From Bordetella parapertussis (GTDB taxonomy: Bacteria; Pseudomonadota; Gammaproteobacteria; Burkholderiales; Burkholderiaceae_C): DNA of 14,018 bases. Position numbers and translations under genes: made by a program. Numbering within the stretch: position 1 is the first letter of the stretch; each line of letters opens with the position of its first letter. Location: the NCBI GenBank assembly GCA_945888535.1, contig CAMDAN010000067.1, forward strand, positions 1-14,018, written 5' to 3'. Of the stretch, positions 1 to 8,648 are shown piece after piece. The notes under the pieces were generated by a model. That model searched no databases. It was not told the origin of the DNA and worked only from the letters and a program-made list of their open reading frames with translations.

Positions 1-264
1 GAACTCAGCGCAGCGCCGATTCAACACATCGGCAAGTTGCTGGTGTTGTGGCGTCCGATGCCAGCCAAAGAAAAGGCAGTCGATGAAGATCGCATGGCAG
101 GCCCGCGCGACTTTAAAGTTCTGAAATACAGCAAACGCGCTGGGCAACGACCCGAAGTGAAGACCTTGCGGGTCTTAGGCAACCAACGCCTCACTGCGGG
201 CGGCAATGTCAAACGCGCCAAACCCAAACCCAAAATCAGTCTCAAAAAACGCAGCCAGACTTGA
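1..264 (+). CDS. yhbY: YhbY-type ribosome assembly RNA-binding protein, 3' part
   Basis: The reading frame is open from base 1 to the TGA at 262-264, so only the C-terminal 87 residues are visible and the start lies to the left of the window. The first residues, ELSAAPIQHIGKLLVLWRP, match the end of the CRS1/YhbY (KH-like) RNA-binding domain, where the segment ending in LVLWRP is highly conserved. YhbY proteins bind pre-50S ribosomal particles. After the domain comes a basic tail of about 66 residues rich in Lys, Arg and Pro (ending KPKISLKKRSQT), which the short E. coli protein of about 97 residues lacks. My recollection, not checked here, is that beta-proteobacterial homologues often carry such a tail. 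It converges on greA, with only 16 bp between the two stop codons, and no hairpin plus T-tract terminator is visible there. Confidence 0.82.
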   Translation, partial: ELSAAPIQHIGKLLVLWRPMPAKEKAVDEDRMAGPRDFKVLKYSKRAGQRPEVKTLRVLGNQRLTAGGNVKRAKPKPKISLKKRSQT

Positions 265-280
265 CTGCCTTCTTGCGCTG

Positions 281-757
281 TTAGATGTAGCGAACCGATA
301 CGACTTCGTAAGCCTTATCTCCACCCGGCGCCATCACGACGGCGGTGTCACCTTCTTCTTTGCCAATTAATGCGCGGGCAATGGGTGAGCTGATGTTGAT
401 GAGCCCGAGCTTCAAATCGGCCTCGTCTTCACCCACAATTTGGTAAGTCACGCGATCACCCGTTTCCTCTTCCTCGAGGTCAACGGTGGCACCAAAAACA
501 ACGCACCCGCCAGCATCTAAAGCACTGGGGTCAATAATTTGGGCGGCGGACAACTTACCTTCGACTTCTTGAATACGGCCTTCAATAAAGCCTTGGCGGT
601 CTTTAGCGGCTTCGTACTCGGCGTTTTCGCTCAGGTCACCTTGGGCACGGGCTTCAGAAATCGCGTTGATCACCCAAGGGCGTTCTACCGTTTTGAGTTT
701 ATGCAACTCGGCCTTGAGAATCTCTGCGCCGCGTTTGGTAATAGGAATGGTTGCCAT
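281..757 (-). CDS. greA: Transcription elongation factor GreA
   Basis: 158 residues, the usual GreA length. GreA binds in the secondary channel of RNA polymerase and stimulates cleavage of backtracked transcripts. The N-terminal coiled coil (about residues 1-75) carries the tip motif GDLSENAEY with the two acidic residues Asp41 and Glu44 that act at the polymerase active site. The C-terminal globular domain has the conserved [14 protein letters not shown] and ends EVVSVRYI. The frame stays open for 24 more codons upstream into the carB end, but homology begins at [12 protein letters not shown], so the ATG at 755-757 is chosen. No good Shine-Dalgarno sequence precedes it (the upstream bases are T-rich), so translation is probably coupled to carB, which ends 16 bp upstream. 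It is the last gene of the car cluster. Confidence 0.96.
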   Translation of the reverse strand: MATIPITKRGAEILKAELHKLKTVERPWVINAISEARAQGDLSENAEYEAAKDRQGFIEGRIQEVEGKLSAAQIIDPSALDAGGCVVFGATVDLEEEETGDRVTYQIVGEDEADLKLGLINISSPIARALIGKEEGDTAVVMAPGGDKAYEVVSVRYI

Positions 758-773
758 AAGAAAATGAAAAAGA

Positions 774-3700
774 TTATGCCAACACTTGGGCGTGCATTTC
801 TTGGACCGAAATAACACCCAGGTTATCAAGGTATTTCATGCCTTCTACGGCAGCTTCGGCCCCCGCGATGGTGGTGTACGTTGTGACCCGGGCTAACAGT
901 GCGGAGGTACGAATGTGGCGAGAATCAACAATCGCGTTGCGGCGCTCTTCCACCGTGTTGATCACCAAGGCGACTTCTTCATTTTTGATCATATCCACGA
1001 TATGCGGACGCCCCTCAGCCACTTTATTGACAACTCGGCAGCTGAGACCTTGGGCAGTAATCGCAGCCGCGGTTCCTTTAGTTGCCAATAGTTCAAAACC
1101 CATGCCCAACAAGTTTCGTGCGACTTCGACCACGCGCACTTTGTCACTTTGCTTGACCGAAATAAACACCCGCCCTGAGCGTGGCAACTTGGTTCCCGCA
1201 CCCAATTGGGACTTTACAAAGGCTTCACCGAAGGTTTTTCCAACCCCCATCACCTCACCGGTGGATTTCATCTCTGGCCCCAAAATGGTGTCCACCCCGG
1301 GGAACTTCACAAATGGGAATACAGCCTCCTTCACACTGAAATAGGGAGGCGTAATTTCTTTGCCAATTCCCTGCGACGCCAGCGTTTGGCCCACCATGCA
1401 ACGCGCAGCGACCTTGGCCAATTGCACGCCGGTGGCTTTACTCACAAAAGGAACGGTCCGTGAGGCTCGGGGATTCACTTCGAGCACATAAATGACATCT
1501 TGACCGTCGATATGCTGAATCGCAAACTGCACATTCATCAGACCGACCACGTTCAAAGCCTTCGCCATGGCAGCGGTTTGGCGTTTGATCTCGGCAACAG
1601 TCGGGGCGCTTAGGCTGTAAGGAGGCAAAGAACACGCAGAGTCACCGCTGTGCACACCCGCTTGCTCAATATGCTCCATGACGCCACCAATCCAGGTCTG
1701 ACCGGCGGTATCGCGGATGCAATCCACATCGCACTCAATCGCATCATTTAAAAAACGGTCTAGCAACACGGGAGAATCATGGCTGACTTTCACGGCCTCG
1801 CGCATATAGCGCTCCAAATCACGCTGCTCATGGACAACTTCCATCGCACGGCCGCCGAGAACGTAGCTAGGCCGCACCACCAAGGGGTAACCCAAAGCTG
1901 ACGCTTTTTCTAGGGCTTCAGGCTCGGTGCGGGCTGTGGCATTAGGCGGTTGACGCAGCTCCAGCGCATGCAATAATTTTTGGAAACGTTCGCGGTCTTC
2001 CGCGGCGTCGATCATGTCGGGACTGGTTCCAATAATCGGAACGCCATTGGCTTCGAGGTCAAGCGCTAATTTCAATGGGGTCTGCCCGCCGTACTGAACA
2101 ATGACTCCGATTGGCTTTTCCTTGGCAACAATCTCCAAGACATCTTCCAATGTCAAAGGCTCAAAATACAAGCGGTCACTGGTATCGTAGTCCGTAGAAA
2201 CTGTCTCAGGATTGCAATTGACCATGATCGTTTCATAGCCATCCTCACGCATCGCCAATGCGGCGTGCACACAGCAATAATCAAACTCAATGCCTTGACC
2301 AATGCGGTTGGGGCCGCCGCCGAGGACCATGATTTTTTTCTTATCGGTAGGCGCAGCCTCGCACTCCGACCCTTCGGCTTCATACGTTGAATACATATAG
2401 GCTGTATTGGTACTGAATTCTGCAGCGCAGGTATCAACGCGTTTGTAAACGGGACGAACCCCCAAGGCGTGGCGTTTATTGCGAACCGCGGTATCAGAAG
2501 TTTTAAACTGCTTTGCTAGGCGGCGATCAGAAAAACCTTTTTGTTTCAGCGAGCGCAAAGTCGCTGCATCGATCGCATCGAAAGCCGAACCGTTTGGAGG
2601 GGTTGGTAACTGCTCAATCTCGAGTTCAATTTTGACAATTTGTTCAATTTGAACCAAAAACCAAGGATCGATTTTGGTGAGCGCAAAGACTTCGTCCACA
2701 CTCATGCCTTGGGCAAAAGCGTCTCCCACATACCAGATACGCTCAGGACCAGGCTCACCCAATTCTTTTTCTAGTACTTCGCGGTCCTGGGTCTTCTCAT
2801 TCATTCCGTCCACGCCAACCTCAAGGCCACGCAATGCCTTCTGGAACGACTCTTGAAACGTGCGCCCCATCGCCATCACTTCACCGACCGACTTCATCTG
2901 CGTCGTCAAGCGGCTGTCGGCTGTCGGGAACTTCTCGAAAGCGAACCGAGGAATTTTGGTCACCACGTAATCGATACTTGGCTCAAAACTGGCGGGTGTT
3001 GCGCCGCCAGTTATGTCGTTACGCAACTCATCGAGCGTAAAGCCCACAGCCAACTTGGCAGCGACCTTAGCGATTGGGAAACCCGTTGCTTTAGATGCCA
3101 ATGCAGAAGAGCGAGATACGCGAGGGTTCATCTCAATCACAACCATCCGACCGTCTTCGGGATTGATCGAAAACTGCACATTAGAGCCGCCGGTATCGAC
3201 ACCGATTTCACGCAATACCGCCAAGGAGGCGTTACGCAGAATTTGGTATTCCTTGTCCGTCAGCGTCTGTGCGGGGGCCACTGTAATCGAGTCTCCGGTG
3301 TGAACGCCCATGGGATCGAGATTTTCGATAGAGCACACAATAATGCAGTTATCCGCTTTGTCGCGGACGACTTCCATTTCGTACTCTTTCCAACCCAGCA
3401 GCGATTCTTCAATCAAAAGCTCGTTGGTAGGCGAGGCCTCAAGCCCGCGCTTACAAATCGTCTCGAACTCTTCAGAGTTATAGGCGATACCGCCGCCCGT
3501 TCCACCTAGGGTAAAGCTTGGGCGAATGACAGTCGGAAAGCCCAAGGTTTTTTGGACAGTCCAAGCCTCTTCCATGCTGTGCGCAATACCAGAACGGGCA
3601 GAACCCAAGCCGATTTTGGTCATGGCATCTTTGAACTTGAGACGGTCTTCGGCTTTGTCAATCGCTTCAGGCGTCGCGCCGATCAATTCCACTTTGTATT

Positions 3701-4028
3701 TTTCAAGAACGCCGTTGTGCCAAAGATCCAAGGCGCAGTTCAGCGCCGTTTGCCCACCCATGGTGGGAAGAATGGCATCTGGTTTTTCTTTGGCAATAAT
3801 TTTTTCAACGGTTTGCCAGGTAATGGGTTCAATGTAGGTGACGTCTGCAGTGGCCGGGTCGGTCATGATCGTGGCAGGATTGCTGTTGATCAGAATGACC
3901 TTGTAGCCCTCTTCGCGCAGAGCTTTACAGGCTTGAACGCCAGAGTAATCAAACTCACAAGCTTGTCCAATAATGATCGGGCCAGCGCCAATGATCAAGA
4001 TGCTTTTAATATCGGTACGTTTTGGCAT
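774..4028 (-). CDS. carB: Carbamoyl-phosphate synthase large subunit
   Basis: 1084 residues, close to the usual 1070-1080. CarB uses ammonia delivered by CarA, bicarbonate and two ATP to make carbamoyl phosphate for arginine and pyrimidine synthesis in the cytoplasm. Two homologous ATP-grasp halves are visible. The first begins [22 protein letters not shown] and includes [13 protein letters not shown] and [13 protein letters not shown]. The second begins about residue 570 with [20 protein letters not shown] and includes [14 protein letters not shown] and [12 protein letters not shown] linking oligomerisation segment lies at roughly 405-555, and an allosteric MGS-like domain fills about the last 130 residues. 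Start is the ATG at 4026-4028, followed by [11 protein letters not shown], the standard N terminus. The ribosome-binding site is weak (purine-rich, without GGAG). A 63-bp gap with an inverted repeat separates it from leuE. No break or missing motif is seen. Confidence 0.97.
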   Translation of the reverse strand: MPKRTDIKSILIIGAGPIIIGQACEFDYSGVQACKALREEGYKVILINSNPATIMTDPATADVTYIEPITWQTVEKIIAKEKPDAILPTMGGQTALNCALDLWHNGVLEKYKVELIGATPEAIDKAEDRLKFKDAMTKIGLGSARSGIAHSMEEAWTVQKTLGFPTVIRPSFTLGGTGGGIAYNSEEFETICKRGLEASPTNELLIEESLLGWKEYEMEVVRDKADNCIIVCSIENLDPMGVHTGDSITVAPAQTLTDKEYQILRNASLAVLREIGVDTGGSNVQFSINPEDGRMVVIEMNPRVSRSSALASKATGFPIAKVAAKLAVGFTLDELRNDITGGATPASFEPSIDYVVTKIPRFAFEKFPTADSRLTTQMKSVGEVMAMGRTFQESFQKALRGLEVGVDGMNEKTQDREVLEKELGEPGPERIWYVGDAFAQGMSVDEVFALTKIDPWFLVQIEQIVKIELEIEQLPTPPNGSAFDAIDAATLRSLKQKGFSDRRLAKQFKTSDTAVRNKRHALGVRPVYKRVDTCAAEFSTNTAYMYSTYEAEGSECEAAPTDKKKIMVLGGGPNRIGQGIEFDYCCVHAALAMREDGYETIMVNCNPETVSTDYDTSDRLYFEPLTLEDVLEIVAKEKPIGVIVQYGGQTPLKLALDLEANGVPIIGTSPDMIDAAEDRERFQKLLHALELRQPPNATARTEPEALEKASALGYPLVVRPSYVLGGRAMEVVHEQRDLERYMREAVKVSHDSPVLLDRFLNDAIECDVDCIRDTAGQTWIGGVMEHIEQAGVHSGDSACSLPPYSLSAPTVAEIKRQTAAMAKALNVVGLMNVQFAIQHIDGQDVIYVLEVNPRASRTVPFVSKATGVQLAKVAARCMVGQTLASQGIGKEITPPYFSVKEAVFPFVKFPGVDTILGPEMKSTGEVMGVGKTFGEAFVKSQLGAGTKLPRSGRVFISVKQSDKVRVVEVARNLLGMGFELLATKGTAAAITAQGLSCRVVNKVAEGRPHIVDMIKNEEVALVINTVEERRNAIVDSRHIRTSALLARVTTYTTIAGAEAAVEGMKYLDNLGVISVQEMHAQVLA

Positions 4029-4059
4029 TTTCTCTGCGACTCTCTACTTTTCTTTTCGT

Positions 4060-4076
4060 CAGTGCACCATGCACTG
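4060..4076 (-). promoter_or_regulatory. Inverted repeat in the leuE-carB spacer
   Basis: CAGTGCA and its exact reverse complement TGCACTG are separated by three bases, giving a perfect 7-bp stem in the 63-bp gap just before carB. No T-tract follows on the minus strand, so it is not a typical terminator. It could be an RNA hairpin setting carB expression or mRNA processing, or a protein-binding site. The structure is certain; its role is unknown. Confidence 0.4.
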
Positions 4077-4091
4077 CGGATATTTTTAAAA

Positions 4092-4748
4092 CTAGGCCAA
4101 GCTGGCATTAGCCAGCTTCAAACCAAACCAAACAAACAGTCCACCCACTGCACTCGACAGACTGGCGGTTAATTTTTTGTGCGACCGAAACCCCTGCGCC
4201 AGTCTGGCGCCCGTGAAGATCAAAACAGACAAATAAAGCGCGCTGAACGTCATCACAATCGCGCTCAAAATCAAAAATGGAATGTCGGGGTTCGGATAAC
4301 TCGGATCAATAAACTGAACAAAAAACGACAACAAAAATAAAATCGCTTTGGGGTTTAAGACACTGATGACCAATGCCCGCTTAAAAGGATGGGTAAGGTG
4401 TGAAGGAACGACGGGAGTCACTTCCTCGGGTACATCAGCCGAACGCCATTGGCGTAGAGCTGCCCATACCAAGTTCAGACCCACCCACGACAAATAGGCA
4501 GCACCTGCGTATTTCACGAGAATAAATAAAGCGGGGTAGGTGTGCAATAAACCTGCTGCACCCACAGCAGTCAAAGCTAACAAAATCACGTCACCTAAAA
4601 AAACGCCAAGCGCACCTTGGTAACCTGCTTTCACACCCCGCGCAGTTGCGACCGACAAAATGAATAAAGAGTTGGGGCCTGGCAACAAGATGATGCCAAA
4701 CGCGCCAATCACATAGGTCCATATATCGGTAACACCGTAAAAAATCAT
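4092..4748 (-). CDS. leuE: LysE/LeuE-family amino-acid exporter
   Basis: 218 residues, inner-membrane, with about six hydrophobic segments (roughly 8-28, 40-62, 70-92, 123-146, 155-178 and 195-214). The N terminus, [20 protein letters not shown] followed by GPNSLF, has the LPGPN signature of the LysE/RhtB superfamily. The similarity to E. coli LeuE (YeaS), an exporter of leucine and some other amino acids, runs along the whole length, including the FVQFID and NPKAILF segments. The substrate here is not shown by the sequence. The ATG overlaps the carA stop (ATGA), and a GGAG lies eight bases upstream of it inside carA, so translation is coupled to carA. Its position inside the car operon suggests a link to arginine or related amino-acid homeostasis, but that is inference. 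Family assignment is firm; the leuE symbol is less so. Confidence 0.86.
   Translation of the reverse strand: MIFYGVTDIWTYVIGAFGIILLPGPNSLFILSVATARGVKAGYQGALGVFLGDVILLALTAVGAAGLLHTYPALFILVKYAGAAYLSWVGLNLVWAALRQWRSADVPEEVTPVVPSHLTHPFKRALVISVLNPKAILFLLSFFVQFIDPSYPNPDIPFLILSAIVMTFSALYLSVLIFTGARLAQGFRSHKKLTASLSSAVGGLFVWFGLKLANASLA
4099..4118 (-). promoter_or_regulatory. Inverted repeat at the 3' end of leuE, possible attenuator
   Basis: AAGCTGGC and GCCAGCTT form a perfect 8-bp stem around a 4-base loop. It lies inside the last codons of leuE, just before the TAG at 4092-4094. On the minus strand the stem is followed by GGCCTAGTTTTAAAAATA. The T-run is short and starts seven bases after the stem, so this is at best a weak or partial intrinsic terminator. 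By position it could lower readthrough from carA-leuE into carB, or protect the upstream mRNA end. Because it lies within codons, chance cannot be excluded. Confidence 0.35.
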
Positions 4749-5911
4749 GAACGCGACTCCATCTCCCGAATAAAGCGATCAAACAAATACCCAATGTCGC
4801 TAGGGCCAGGAGACGCTTCCGGGTGCCCTTGAAAACAAAACGCAGGTTTGTCGGTTCGCTCTAAGCCTTGAAGCGTGTTATCAAACAAGCTGATGTGGGT
4901 TGCGCGTAAATTCGCAGGCAAGGTTTTTTCATCTACCGCAAAGCCATGGTTTTGGCTGGTGATACTGACGCGGCCGCTATCGAGGTCTTTCACAGGATGG
5001 TTCGCACCGTGGTGGCCGAATTTCATCTTGAACGTCTTAGCGCCTGAGGCCAAGGCCATGATTTGGTGCCCAAGGCAAATTCCAAAAGTAGGAATGCCTG
5101 ACTCAATCAAGGCTTGGGCTGCTGTAATGGCGTAATCGCATGGCTCGGGGTCGCCTGGGCCATTGCTTAAAAAGATGCCCTGGGGTTTGAGTTTTTGAAC
5201 CTCTAGCGCAGGTGTCTGCGCTGGAACCACGGTCACTTTGCAACCCCGCTGGGCCAACATCCGCAAAATATTTTTCTTTACCCCAAAATCATAGGCAACG
5301 ACATGGAATGTGGGTGCTGTTTGCTGTCCGTACCCTTCGCCCAAAGTCCACTCCGTCTCCGTCCATGCGTAAGACGCAGTCACAGAAACCGCTTTGGCCA
5401 AGTCCAGACCCGCCATGGACGGCGTTGCTTTCGCCGCAGCAATCGCTTTTTCGATCGTGGCGCTGGTCAGCGATTCGCCGGCCTTGAGGGCCAAGATACA
5501 GCCGTTTTGTGCGCCATGGACTCGAAGATGGCGCGTCAATTGCCGGGTATCTAGATTGGCAATCGCGACGGCCGCATTGCTGACCAAATATTCTGAAAGG
5601 GTTTGGGTGCTGCGAAAATTGGACGCCACCAAAGGCAGGTCTTTGATGATCAAACCTGCTGCGTGGACGCGGTCAGACTCGATGTCTTCCCCGTTGGTTC
5701 CATAGTTACCAATATGGGGGTAGGTCAAGGTCACGATTTGCTGGCAATAGCTGGGATCGGTCAAGATCTCTTGGTAGCCGGTCATCGAGGTGTTAAATAC
5801 CACTTCGCCGACGGTAGAGCCAGCCATTCCAATGGAGTTTCCGACGTAGACCGTGCCGTCTGCGAGTGCCAAGATGGCGGGTGGGGTGGTTCCCTTAAGA
5901 GACAAAAGCAC
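4745..5911 (-). CDS. carA: Carbamoyl-phosphate synthase small (glutaminase) subunit
   Basis: 388 residues from the chosen GTG. CarA hydrolyses glutamine and passes ammonia to CarB. The N-terminal domain holds the typical [33 protein letters not shown] and [10 protein letters not shown]. The C-terminal class I glutamine amidotransferase domain shows SNGPGDPEP, the nucleophile Cys279 in GICLGHQIM, and the His363/Glu365 pair in [11 protein letters not shown], so the glutaminase triad is complete. The frame extends 12 codons upstream to another GTG at 5947. The GTG at 5909-5911 is preferred because a GGAG lies six bases before it and homology starts right after it ([12 protein letters not shown]). 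It opens the carA-leuE-carB-greA cluster; leuE overlaps its stop by 4 bp. Confidence 0.96.
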   Translation of the reverse strand: MLLSLKGTTPPAILALADGTVYVGNSIGMAGSTVGEVVFNTSMTGYQEILTDPSYCQQIVTLTYPHIGNYGTNGEDIESDRVHAAGLIIKDLPLVASNFRSTQTLSEYLVSNAAVAIANLDTRQLTRHLRVHGAQNGCILALKAGESLTSATIEKAIAAAKATPSMAGLDLAKAVSVTASYAWTETEWTLGEGYGQQTAPTFHVVAYDFGVKKNILRMLAQRGCKVTVVPAQTPALEVQKLKPQGIFLSNGPGDPEPCDYAITAAQALIESGIPTFGICLGHQIMALASGAKTFKMKFGHHGANHPVKDLDSGRVSITSQNHGFAVDEKTLPANLRATHISLFDNTLQGLERTDKPAFCFQGHPEASPGPSDIGYLFDRFIREMESRS

Positions 5912-5917
5912 TGGGTT

Positions 5918-5923
5918 CTCCGG
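5918..5923 (-). promoter_or_regulatory. Ribosome-binding site deciding the carA start
   Basis: The minus strand reads CCGGAG, then six bases, then GTG (5909-5911). This spacing supports the internal GTG over the GTG 36 bases upstream. Confidence 0.6.
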
Positions 5924-5952
5924 AATAGTTCGGGTACGCCTCAGCACTCACC

Positions 5953-5967
5953 AGAGATGGGATCTCT
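5953..5967. repeat. Small inverted repeat in the carA leader
   Basis: AGAGAT and ATCTCT flank three bases, a perfect 6-bp stem about 45 bases upstream of the carA start. On the plus strand it is followed by four T, which resembles a weak terminator, but no plus-strand gene leads into it. In the carA leader RNA it would be a short hairpin preceded by A-rich sequence. Function unknown. Confidence 0.25.
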
Positions 5968-6038
5968 TTTTGGCTGCTTGTTCGAGGATTGGGCCTAGGA
6001 TGGACTGTGGCGTACAGGTTGATGCGGGAAAGCCAATC

Positions 6039-6044
6039 ATTGTA
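6039..6044 (-). promoter_or_regulatory. Possible -10 element of the carA promoter
   Basis: The minus strand reads TACAAT, a one-mismatch match to the sigma-70 -10 consensus, in the only sizeable gap (5912-6110) between the SpoU gene and carA. Transcription from here would begin near 6032 and give a leader of about 120 bases. No good -35 hexamer stands 16-18 bases upstream (the best is AGGGTT), so the promoter would need an activator or the call is wrong. I see no recognisable arginine- or pyrimidine-control site in the gap, and no convincing terminator for the SpoU gene. Confidence 0.3.
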
Positions 6045-6110
6045 GCCGAGGACTGCTCGAAAACCCTGACAAATGCACCGTCAAACGACCTGAAAAACGC
6101 CTGCTCAAGG

Positions 6111-6884
6111 TTAAAAGGCTGCGGTTGCACTGGCATGCAGACAAATGGCCGCTGCAGTCGCCACGTTCAATGACTCTTCACCACCGGGCTGGGCAATTCG
6201 GACTTTTTGTCGCGCCAAAGCCATCAAGTTGTCGCTGACGCCCTGCCCTTCGTGACCGAAAACCCAAGCGCACTTTTGGGACAATTCCTTGCGTTGCAAC
6301 AGATCATGCAAAAAAGGCCCTTCATGCGAGCTGGTGGTCAAAACAGGCATCTGCAAAGCCGCCACATCCGCTTCGCTGACAGACTCCACCAGCTTCAAAC
6401 CGAAATGCGCCCCCATGCCCGCTCTGAGCACTTTAGGAGACCACAGCGCCGCCGTACCCTTAACTGCCAAGACTTGGCGATAACCGAAAGCCGAAGCGCA
6501 ACGCAAAATGGCCCCCACATTGCCAGCGTCTTGCAATCGGTCCAGCACCACGGTGGCCACATCAGGCAAAACCTGTTTTTCAGCCGCCCAAGAAACGACA
6601 AAGCCCATGCGGGCAGGCGACTCCAAGCCGCTCAGGCTCTGAAACAAAGTGTCTGGCAGGACAAAGAATTGGTCCGTCAAACCCGCCCATTGCTCGCCCT
6701 GCTCTGCCTGAAACGACTCGGTCAACACCACCTGCTGCGGTCGCACACCGCGCTCAAGCGCAGCACGACACAAGTGATCGCCCTCCAGCCAAAATTGCCC
6801 GGCTTTGCGGTAAGCGGTGGTCTCTTGGGCCAAGCGACGCCAGGCTTTGACCTGAGAGTTGTCTTTTGACGTGATCAGATGCAC
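6111..6884 (-). CDS. TrmH/SpoU-family RNA 2'-O-ribose methyltransferase
   Basis: 257 residues from the chosen GTG. SpoU-fold (SPOUT) enzymes use S-adenosylmethionine to methylate a ribose 2'-OH in tRNA or rRNA. An N-terminal substrate-binding region (about 1-90, starting HLITSKDN) precedes the knotted catalytic domain, which shows all three motifs: [15 protein letters not shown] (about 114-128, with the key Asn and Arg), FGHEGQGVS (about 209-217), and [17 protein letters not shown] (about 231-247). The target nucleotide cannot be read from sequence; an RlmB-like 23S rRNA enzyme is one possibility. The frame opens 14 codons earlier at 6926, but the GTG at 6882-6884 has AGGAG six bases upstream, overlaps the rnhB stop by only 10 bp and fits the family N terminus. 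It is the last gene of the lpx cluster. Confidence 0.9.
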   Translation of the reverse strand: MHLITSKDNSQVKAWRRLAQETTAYRKAGQFWLEGDHLCRAALERGVRPQQVVLTESFQAEQGEQWAGLTDQFFVLPDTLFQSLSGLESPARMGFVVSWAAEKQVLPDVATVVLDRLQDAGNVGAILRCASAFGYRQVLAVKGTAALWSPKVLRAGMGAHFGLKLVESVSEADVAALQMPVLTTSSHEGPFLHDLLQRKELSQKCAWVFGHEGQGVSDNLMALARQKVRIAQPGGEESLNVATAAAICLHASATAAF

Positions 6885-7498
6885 CGCACACTCCTGGCCA
6901 CTGGGGCAAATGTCATTCTGTGGCAATCTGCCGGGCCATGGGCTTGTAATGCAGCCATGTGCTGAGCCGTGCCATAGCCTTTGTGCTGGTCAAATCCGTA
7001 CACCGGGTACCGTTGGTGCATTGCCTCGCACAGGCGGTCTCGGTGCACCTTGGCCAAAATGGATGCGGCCGAGATGGCCGGAACCAAAGCGTCGCCCTGC
7101 ACAATGGCTTCGGACCGAATGGACAAGATCGGCAAGCGGTTACCGTCCACCAGCACCAACTTAGGGGGCAGGCGCAAGGCCTCCACTGCGCGCTTCATGG
7201 CCAACAAGGTGGCTTGCAAAATATTGATCTCATCGATTTCCTGCACGCTGGCCTCTGCGATGGCAAAGCACAAGGCACGCGCCCGAATTTCATCAAACAA
7301 AGCCTCGCGGCGCTTGGCCGAAAGTTTTTTGGAGTCGTTCAATCCGTGAATGGGGTTCAGCTCATCCAAGATGACCGCAGCCGCGACCACAGGGCCCGCC
7401 AAGGGGCCACGACCAGCCTCATCCACCCCAGCCGTCAAGCCATAGGTATCCCAGTTCAATTTGGATTGCTCAAGCGGCCAGGACTTTTTGGATCGCAT
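6875..7498 (-). CDS. rnhB: Ribonuclease HII
   Basis: 207 residues from the chosen ATG (E. coli RnhB has 198). RNase HII cuts RNA in RNA/DNA hybrids and starts removal of single ribonucleotides misincorporated into DNA. The signature [15 protein letters not shown] carries Asp26 and Glu27; LVDGN has Asp118 and [11 protein letters not shown] has Asp154, giving the complete acidic metal-binding set. The conserved [11 protein letters not shown] follows. The frame opens at 7585, deep inside lpxB. The ATG at 7496-7498 gives a normal N-terminal length with a 29-bp overlap onto the lpxB end. A TTG at 7457-7459 just past the lpxB stop is the alternative. Neither has a strong Shine-Dalgarno sequence, so the exact start is uncertain. 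lpxB-rnhB adjacency is common in proteobacteria. Confidence 0.94.
   Translation of the reverse strand: MRSKKSWPLEQSKLNWDTYGLTAGVDEAGRGPLAGPVVAAAVILDELNPIHGLNDSKKLSAKRREALFDEIRARALCFAIAEASVQEIDEINILQATLLAMKRAVEALRLPPKLVLVDGNRLPILSIRSEAIVQGDALVPAISAASILAKVHRDRLCEAMHQRYPVYGFDQHKGYGTAQHMAALQAHGPADCHRMTFAPVARSVRCI
6891..6895 (-). promoter_or_regulatory. Ribosome-binding site deciding the SpoU methyltransferase start
   Basis: AGGAG on the minus strand, six bases before the GTG at 6882-6884 and inside the end of rnhB. It supports the short start and translational coupling to rnhB. Confidence 0.6.
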
Positions 7499-8648
7499 GG
7501 GTCGCCAGCGTCGGCATATCCTGACGCAGTTGATGGTGAAGATCGGTGAACTTATGCTCAAGATGGGCCACTGCTGAAGGATCATCCAGCCAATGCATGA
7601 CCGCTTTCGCCAGCGCTTGGGCCTGAACCTGCTCTTGCAAAAATTCAGGAATCAAGCTTTCATTGCACAAGATATTGGGCAAACCTATCCAAGGCAGCAA
7701 ACGCTGCCGGTTGGCAATTTGCCACGAGAGCCATTGCATTTTGTATGCAATAACCATGGGGCGCTTGTGCAAAGCGGTTTCCAAGGTGGCCGTACCGCTA
7801 GCCACCAGTGCCACATCGCAAGCCGCCTGAACCTCGTGCGAACGGCCCATCACCAAGTGGACATGCTCCTGCATGCCGGCCTGAGCGATGGCCGTCTCGA
7901 CCATCGGCTTTAAAGGACCGTGGGTAGCAAGTACAAACTTCAATTCGGGTCTTTGTGTGTGCATAAGCCGAGCCGCTTCCAGAAAGGGCAAGGCCAACCC
8001 CTTCACTTCCGAAGGTCTGCTGCCCGGCAGCAAGGCCACGATGGTGGCCTCTGTAGGCAAACCCAAGGCTTGACGCGCCTGCAAGCGGTCAGGCGCGAGT
8101 GCAATCACATCGGCCACTGGGTGGCCGACGAAGGTGCCCTCAATCCCATGTTGGGCCAACAACTCTGGCTCAAAAGGGTAAATGCACAGCACATGGTCCA
8201 CGCTGTCACGAATTTTTTGCACACGCTCTGGTCGCCAGGCCCAAATGGAGGGACACACCAACTGGACCGTGGGAACACCCTTTTGCCGCAGCAAGCGCTC
8301 CACGGGCAAGTTGAAGTCGGAGGCGTCCACACCCACATACAGGTCCGGGGGCGAGGCCAGCAAATCCTGAATCAAGGTCTGCCGGATGCCATTGATGTGG
8401 CGGTAACGCCAAAGCGCTTCCACCAAACCGCGCACCGACAGCTCGTCACAGGACCAGCGCGACACAAAACCAGTCGCATCCATCTGCGGCCCGCCAATGC
8501 CCGAAGCTCGCAAGAGCGGCCAGGTTTTTCGCATGCCTTGCAACAATAAGGCCGCGAGCATGTCGCCCGAGCGCTCTGCAGCGACCATGCTCACACGCAA
8601 GTCTGGCTTGAACGCACTCAGTGAAGGCTCTGGGCTTGACAAATCCAT
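7470..8648 (-). CDS. lpxB: Lipid A disaccharide synthase
   Basis: 392 residues. LpxB, a GT19 glycosyltransferase at the inner membrane, condenses UDP-2,3-diacyl-glucosamine with lipid X to form the tetraacyl disaccharide. Visible landmarks: [10 protein letters not shown] near 20-29 (family form usually AGEASGD), [12 protein letters not shown] near 104-115 with the Asp of the catalytic GxDxxDF motif, [12 protein letters not shown] near 132-143, FVGHPVAD, the donor-binding [22 protein letters not shown], and the C-terminal [16 protein letters not shown]. The ATG at 8646-8648 shares one base with the aminotransferase stop (TGATG) and has AAGG five bases upstream, so it is preferred over an in-frame codon at 8681. 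If the upstream pair is GnnA-GnnB, LpxB must accept a 3-amino, 3-N-acylated donor and acceptor. Confidence 0.96.
   Translation of the reverse strand: MDLSSPEPSLSAFKPDLRVSMVAAERSGDMLAALLLQGMRKTWPLLRASGIGGPQMDATGFVSRWSCDELSVRGLVEALWRYRHINGIRQTLIQDLLASPPDLYVGVDASDFNLPVERLLRQKGVPTVQLVCPSIWAWRPERVQKIRDSVDHVLCIYPFEPELLAQHGIEGTFVGHPVADVIALAPDRLQARQALGLPTEATIVALLPGSRPSEVKGLALPFLEAARLMHTQRPELKFVLATHGPLKPMVETAIAQAGMQEHVHLVMGRSHEVQAACDVALVASGTATLETALHKRPMVIAYKMQWLSWQIANRQRLLPWIGLPNILCNESLIPEFLQEQVQAQALAKAVMHWLDDPSAVAHLEHKFTDLHHQLRQDMPTLATHAIQKVLAA

Noticed and set aside
265..280. Bidirectional terminator between yhbY and greA
   Set aside because: Only 16 bp separate the stop codons, and neither a stable stem nor a T-tract is visible there or just beyond.
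2853..3509. 218-codon plus-strand open frame opposite carB
   Set aside because: It lies antisense to a perfectly conserved part of carB and shows the low-complexity mixed composition of a shadow frame.
5953..5971. Plus-strand intrinsic terminator
   Set aside because: The 6-bp, partly A-T stem with a short T-run has no plus-strand gene upstream of it, so it is listed only as an inverted repeat in the carA leader.
6030..6110. Possible terminator for the SpoU gene
   Set aside because: The best hairpin (TGAC/GTCA with two G-T pairs and a nine-base loop before TTTT) is too weak to call.
5948..6136. 62-codon minus-strand open frame between the SpoU gene and carA
   Set aside because: It overlaps the SpoU 3' end and the carA leader, has no recognisable domain and no clear ribosome-binding site, and lies where the carA promoter is expected.
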